Part shown: positions 5,899 to 9,538 of the stretch, piece by piece | Layout: each line of letters opens with the position of its first letter | Numbering within the stretch: position 1 is the first letter of the stretch | NCBI GenBank assembly: GCA_031265635.1 | Contig: JAISCK010000056.1 | Location: 1-9,538 of the forward strand | From: Spirochaetaceae bacterium | Lineage (GTDB): Bacteria > Spirochaetota > Spirochaetia > Treponematales > Breznakiellaceae | Direction of reading: 5' to 3' | Length of the DNA: 9,538 bases | Program-made: the position numbers and the translations under genes | Notes under the pieces: generated by a model | The model's input: only the letters and a program-made list of their open reading frames with translations | Databases searched by the model: none | Told to the model about the DNA's origin: nothing

Positions 5899-8800
5899 CT
5901 AGAAGGGACGCTCGGAGAGGTATTTGTATTCCTTATAAACGCGCTCGGCCTGGGCCTTTGCCTTGGCAAGCAGGGCGTCGGCCCTGTCGGGGCTGGCGGC
6001 CTTGAGGCTCTTGAAACGTACTTCCTTGTACATGAAATCTTCAATGCTCGTGGTCGCCTCTTTGGAGTCAAGCTGGAAGGGGTTTTTGCCCTGGGCCTTG
6101 AGCCTGGGATCATAGCGGTACAGGGGCCAGATGCCCGACGTTACCGCCGCCTTCTGCTGGTCCTGGCCGTGCATCATGTCGATGCCGTGGTTGATGCAGT
6201 GGGAATAGGCGATGATGATTGAAGGCCCGTCGTAGGATTCGGCTTCAATGAAGGACTTGATGGTCTGGGCCATATTGCCGCCCATGGCGATCCTGGCCGT
6301 ATACACATAGCCGTAGCTTATGGCCATGGCGCCCAGGTCCTTCTTGGTGATGTCCTTTCCGGCGGCGGCAAATTTGGCGATAGCGCCTACCGGCGTGGCC
6401 TTGGACATCTGGCCCCCGGTATTGGAGTAGACTTCCGTGTCAAGGACAAGGAGGTTTACATTGCGGCCCGAAGCGATAACATGGTCAAGGCCGCCGTAGC
6501 CTATGTCGTAGCCCCAGCCGTCGCCGCCCAGTATCCACACCGAGCGTTTGATAAAGTAATCGGCCAAAGAAAGCAGGGTCTTTGCCGTGGCATTGGAATC
6601 GTTCTTGAGGGCCGCCTTGAGTTCGTCAACATACTTTCTCTGTTCCTCAATGGCCCCGTCATCGGATTGGGCATTGGCCAGTATCTTGTCGATAAGCGCC
6701 GCCTGTAGACCCCCGGCCCTGGCCTTCGCCGCGGTTTCCCTGGCGTATTCGGCCAGCTTGTCGCTCGTAAGCCTCATGCCCAAACCGAATTCCGCGGCGT
6801 CCTCAAAGAGGCTGTTTGACCACGCGGGCCCGCGGCCGTCGCTCCGCTGGGCATAGGGGGTACTGGGCAGGTTTCCGCCGTAAATGGACGAACACCCTGT
6901 GGCGTTGGCGATTACCGCCCTGTCGCCAAAGAGCTGCGAGATGAGCTTGACATAGGGAGTTTCCCCGCAGCCCGCGCAGGCGCCTGAGAATTCAAAGAGG
7001 GGCCGTTTTAAGGCAAGGCCCTTGGGCGTGGCAAGGTTAAGCTCACCGGACGGAACTTCGGGCAGGGACATAAAGTAGTCCCAGTGGGGAACCTGGCCGG
7101 CCCGGTATTCGGGGGTATTAGTTACCCAGGAAAGGGCCTTGTGTTCGGGATTGTCCTTTGCCTTGGCGGGGCACTGGTTGATACAGACGCCGCACTGCAT
7201 GCAGTCTTCGCTTGAAATCTGGAGGCTTATCTTTTTTCCGGGTACGGCCTTGGGCTTGAGCTCGACGCAGGTAAAACCCTTGGGGGCTTTCCCGGCGTCC
7301 GCGTCGCTGAAGGTCTTCATCCTGACAACCGCGTGGGGGCAGACCATGGTACATATACCGCACTGTATGCAGAGCCCGGCGTCCCACTGGGGAACCTTTT
7401 CCGCGATTGCCCGCTTCTCGTACTGGGTCGTGGCGGTGGGGAAGGTCCCGTCGTCGGGAATTTTGGAGACAGGGAGCTTGTCGCCTTCCTGCACGGTCAT
7501 GGCGCCGAGAACCTCCTGTATCCAGGGGGTCCTCGCGCCGGCCATGGCCTTTTTCATGCGGAGGTCCCCTTCAATAGAAGAAGGATACTTTACCTCATGC
7601 ACCGCGGACAGCGCCAGATCGATGGTGGCGTTGTTCTTCTCAACCACGTCGGAGCCTTTCTTTCCGTAGGATTTTTCGATGAATTTCTTCATATAATCAA
7701 CGGCCTCCGCTTCGGGAAGCACTCCTGATATTTTGAAATACGCCGCCTGCATGACCACGTTGATGCGGGTTCCCATATCCGCCTTGCCGGCAATGTCAAA
7801 GGCGTCAATCACGTAAAATTTGAGCTTCTTGTCGATGATGCGTTTTTGGGCTTCCACGGGAAGCTGCTTCCAGACCTCGCCGGGCCCGTAGGGGCTGTTG
7901 AGGAGGAAGGTCCCCCCGTCCTTGGCGTTGGCCAGCATATCGTAGGTTTCCATATAGGTGAATTTGTGGCAGGCCAGGAAGTCGGCCTTGGTTATGAGGT
8001 AGGGCCGGCGTATGGCTTTTTTGCCAAAGCGGAGATGGGATACGGTAAAGCCCCCGGACTTCTTCGAGTCATAGGAAAAGTAAGCCTGGGCGTTGAGTTC
8101 GGGTTTGGCGTCGCCTATGATTTTGATGGAATTCTTGTTTGCGCCGACCGTGCCGTCAGCGCCGAGCCCATAGAACATCGCCTCGTTCATGCCCTCTTCG
8201 GAGAGGACAAAGTGTTCGTCATAATCAAGGCTTTTGCCCTGAATATCGTCTTTGACGCCCACGGCAAAGCCGGCGATCTTTTTGTCCGAAAGATTGTCGA
8301 ACACGGCCTTTGCCATCGCCGGGGTGAATTCCTTGGAGCCGAGCCCGTAACGCCCGCCTATGACCAGGGGCCAGGATTTGAAGGGCGCGTTGCCCGCGGC
8401 CATCATTTCGCCTATAGCGGTGCGCACGTCCTCATAGAGCGGCTCGCCCAGGGCGCCGGGCTCCTTGGTGCGGTCAAGAACGGCAATGGATTTTACCGTA
8501 GGGGGAAGGGCCTTTACAAAGGCCGCCGCGTCAAAGGGCCTGTACAGCCGCACCTTGAGGAGGCCGGTTTTTTCGCCCCTGCCCGTAAGGTACTCCACGG
8601 TTTCTTCGCAGGTCTCCGCCCCCGAACCCATGACGATGATGACCTTTTCGGCGTCGGCCGCGCCGAAATAGTCAAAAAGATGGTAGGAACGGCCCGAAAG
8701 TTTGGCGAATTTGTCCATTTCTTCCTGAACAATGCCGGGAACCCTATCGTAATACTTGTTTACCCCTTCGCGGCTCTGGAAATACGTGTCGGGATTCTGC

Positions 8801-9459
8801 GAAGTGCCCCGGATAAAGGGCTTTTCCGGGGTCAGCCCCCGGAGCCGGTGGGCCCGAACCAAATCGTCGTCTATAAGCTGCCGCATCACCTCATAGGGCA
8901 CTTCCTCGACCTTCTGGAGCTCGTGGCTTGTGCGGAAACCGTCAAAAAAGTGCAGGAACGGCACCCGGGTCCTCAGCGTGGACGTATGGGCGATAAGGGC
9001 CATATCCATCACTTCCTGGACGCTGTTGCTGGAAAGCATGGCCCATCCTGTCTGGCGGCAGGCCATCACGTCCTGATGATCGCCGAAAATGGACAGCGAA
9101 GAAGTCGCCAGCGCCCTGGCCGCTATGTGGAACACCGTGGAAGTCAGTTCCCCGGCGATTTTGTACATATTGGGAATCATGAGCAGCAGCCCCTGGGATG
9201 CGGTAAAAGTCGTCGAAAGTGCGCCGGTAGTCAGCGCCCCGTGTACCGCCCCGGCGGCTCCCGCCTCGGACTGCATTTCAACCACCTGGGGAACAGTCCC
9301 CCAGAGGTTTTTCCTGCCCTGGGCGGAAAATTCATCGGCGAGTTCCCCCATCGGGCTCGAAGGCGTAATCGGATAAATCGCGATTACCTCGCTCAACGCA
9401 TGGGCCACATAGGCCGCGGCAGTATTACCATCAATCATAACCATGTTTTTATCAGCCAT
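5899..9459 (-). CDS. nifJ: Pyruvate:ferredoxin (flavodoxin) oxidoreductase, single-chain
   Basis: Encodes 1186 residues, the usual size of homodimeric PFOR. This cytoplasmic enzyme converts pyruvate and CoA to acetyl-CoA and CO2 with reduction of ferredoxin or flavodoxin, and is central to anaerobic fermentation. The N-terminal domain has YPITPSSPMGE (29-39), Glu65 in EMQSEAG and Arg115, matching thiamine- and pyruvate-site residues of characterised PFORs. A ferredoxin-like domain supplies two 4Fe-4S clusters: Cys697, 700, 703 and 707, then Cys753, 756, 759 and 763. The proximal cluster ligands are Cys828 and Cys831 (CAGC), Cys856 (ATGCSS) and Cys1088 (SHCIN). Thiamine diphosphate binding is seen in GDGWGYDIGYGGLDH (979-993) and SNTGGQMSKATP (1012-1023). 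The protein ends soon after the core, without the long C-terminal extension that protects the Desulfovibrio africanus enzyme from oxygen. GAGGAAG (9464-9470) precedes the ATG. It appears monocistronic or only loosely coupled to the CheY gene. Confidence 0.97.
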   Translation of the reverse strand: MADKNMVMIDGNTAAAYVAHALSEVIAIYPITPSSPMGELADEFSAQGRKNLWGTVPQVVEMQSEAGAAGAVHGALTTGALSTTFTASQGLLLMIPNMYKIAGELTSTVFHIAARALATSSLSIFGDHQDVMACRQTGWAMLSSNSVQEVMDMALIAHTSTLRTRVPFLHFFDGFRTSHELQKVEEVPYEVMRQLIDDDLVRAHRLRGLTPEKPFIRGTSQNPDTYFQSREGVNKYYDRVPGIVQEEMDKFAKLSGRSYHLFDYFGAADAEKVIIVMGSGAETCEETVEYLTGRGEKTGLLKVRLYRPFDAAAFVKALPPTVKSIAVLDRTKEPGALGEPLYEDVRTAIGEMMAAGNAPFKSWPLVIGGRYGLGSKEFTPAMAKAVFDNLSDKKIAGFAVGVKDDIQGKSLDYDEHFVLSEEGMNEAMFYGLGADGTVGANKNSIKIIGDAKPELNAQAYFSYDSKKSGGFTVSHLRFGKKAIRRPYLITKADFLACHKFTYMETYDMLANAKDGGTFLLNSPYGPGEVWKQLPVEAQKRIIDKKLKFYVIDAFDIAGKADMGTRINVVMQAAYFKISGVLPEAEAVDYMKKFIEKSYGKKGSDVVEKNNATIDLALSAVHEVKYPSSIEGDLRMKKAMAGARTPWIQEVLGAMTVQEGDKLPVSKIPDDGTFPTATTQYEKRAIAEKVPQWDAGLCIQCGICTMVCPHAVVRMKTFSDADAGKAPKGFTCVELKPKAVPGKKISLQISSEDCMQCGVCINQCPAKAKDNPEHKALSWVTNTPEYRAGQVPHWDYFMSLPEVPSGELNLATPKGLALKRPLFEFSGACAGCGETPYVKLISQLFGDRAVIANATGCSSIYGGNLPSTPYAQRSDGRGPAWSNSLFEDAAEFGLGMRLTSDKLAEYARETAAKARAGGLQAALIDKILANAQSDDGAIEEQRKYVDELKAALKNDSNATAKTLLSLADYFIKRSVWILGGDGWGYDIGYGGLDHVIASGRNVNLLVLDTEVYSNTGGQMSKATPVGAIAKFAAAGKDITKKDLGAMAISYGYVYTARIAMGGNMAQTIKSFIEAESYDGPSIIIAYSHCINHGIDMMHGQDQQKAAVTSGIWPLYRYDPRLKAQGKNPFQLDSKEATTSIEDFMYKEVRFKSLKAASPDRADALLAKAKAQAERVYKEYKYLSERPF

Positions 9460-9488
9460 TATACTTCCTCATACTTAGGGATACCTTT

Positions 9489-9517
9489 ATTGTACTCATT
9501 TGAGAAAATTATAGCAA
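9489..9517 (-). promoter_or_regulatory. Sigma70-like promoter of the PFOR gene
   Basis: On the minus strand TTGCTA (9517-9512, four of six to consensus) and TACAAT (9494-9489, five of six) are separated by exactly 17 bases. Initiation near 9482 would give a leader of about 22 bases containing the GAGGAAG ribosome site. A perfect TATAAT (9513-9508) overlaps the -35. It could be an alternative -10, but the only -35 for it, GAAACA at 18-base spacing, is poor and close to the window edge. Confidence 0.5.
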
Positions 9518-9538
9518 TAAGACGGGGGGCCTGTTTCC

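Noticed and set aside
7139..7669. Long plus-strand frames antisense to the PFOR ferredoxin domain.
   Set aside because: The PFOR frame carries all the cluster-binding Cys residues here, so the antisense frames are shadows.

Overview
The window carries five complete protein-coding genes, all on the minus strand, and the 3' end of a sixth gene on the plus strand at the left edge. The genes are tightly packed and moderately GC-rich. They suggest an anaerobic, probably motile bacterium with a didermal-type envelope. A full-length single-chain pyruvate:ferredoxin oxidoreductase, a stand-alone CheY very like flagellar-motor CheY, and a CheA-like membrane kinase together recall a spirochaete of the Treponema lineage. 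That placement is inference from gene style, not from a database match.

Layout from right to left, in the direction of transcription. (1) 9459-5899 is nifJ-type pyruvate:ferredoxin oxidoreductase (PFOR), preceded by a good sigma70-like promoter (9489-9517) and a GAGGAAG ribosome site. (2) 5898-5693 is a 206-bp spacer holding GC-rich inverted repeats, two of which share an arm and cannot form together. (3) 5692-5324 is a CheY-like single-domain response regulator. (4) 5207-3108 is a membrane sensor kinase with a periplasmic Cache-like sensor, a PAS-like domain, an internal Hpt domain and a CheA-type ATPase. It lacks the CheW-binding domain of true CheA. (5) 3056-1779 is a GT4-like glycosyltransferase. 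(6) 1737-232 is an exported papain-like cysteine protease with a C-terminal DUF4384-like domain. An intrinsic terminator for the minus strand follows at 181-154.

Genes 3 to 6 run head to tail with gaps of 116, 51 and 41 bp and could form one transcription unit. The glycosyltransferase lacks a Shine-Dalgarno site and has a -10-like hexamer just upstream, so it may also have its own leaderless transcript. Functionally, the kinase and CheY form a plausible two-component pair. The glycosyltransferase and secreted protease may be envelope functions downstream of it, but only gene order supports that link.

At the left edge, an AT-rich plus-strand gene (about 35% GC over the visible 126 bases) ends at 127 and converges on the protease. 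The 104-bp space between them holds two opposed terminator-like hairpins, one for each direction. No tRNA, rRNA, CRISPR array, insertion sequence or prophage is visible. The most notable items are the noncanonical Cache-PAS-Hpt-HATPase kinase beside CheY, the mutually exclusive hairpins after PFOR, and the protease-DUF4384 architecture. I do not see clear evidence of a wholly new system.
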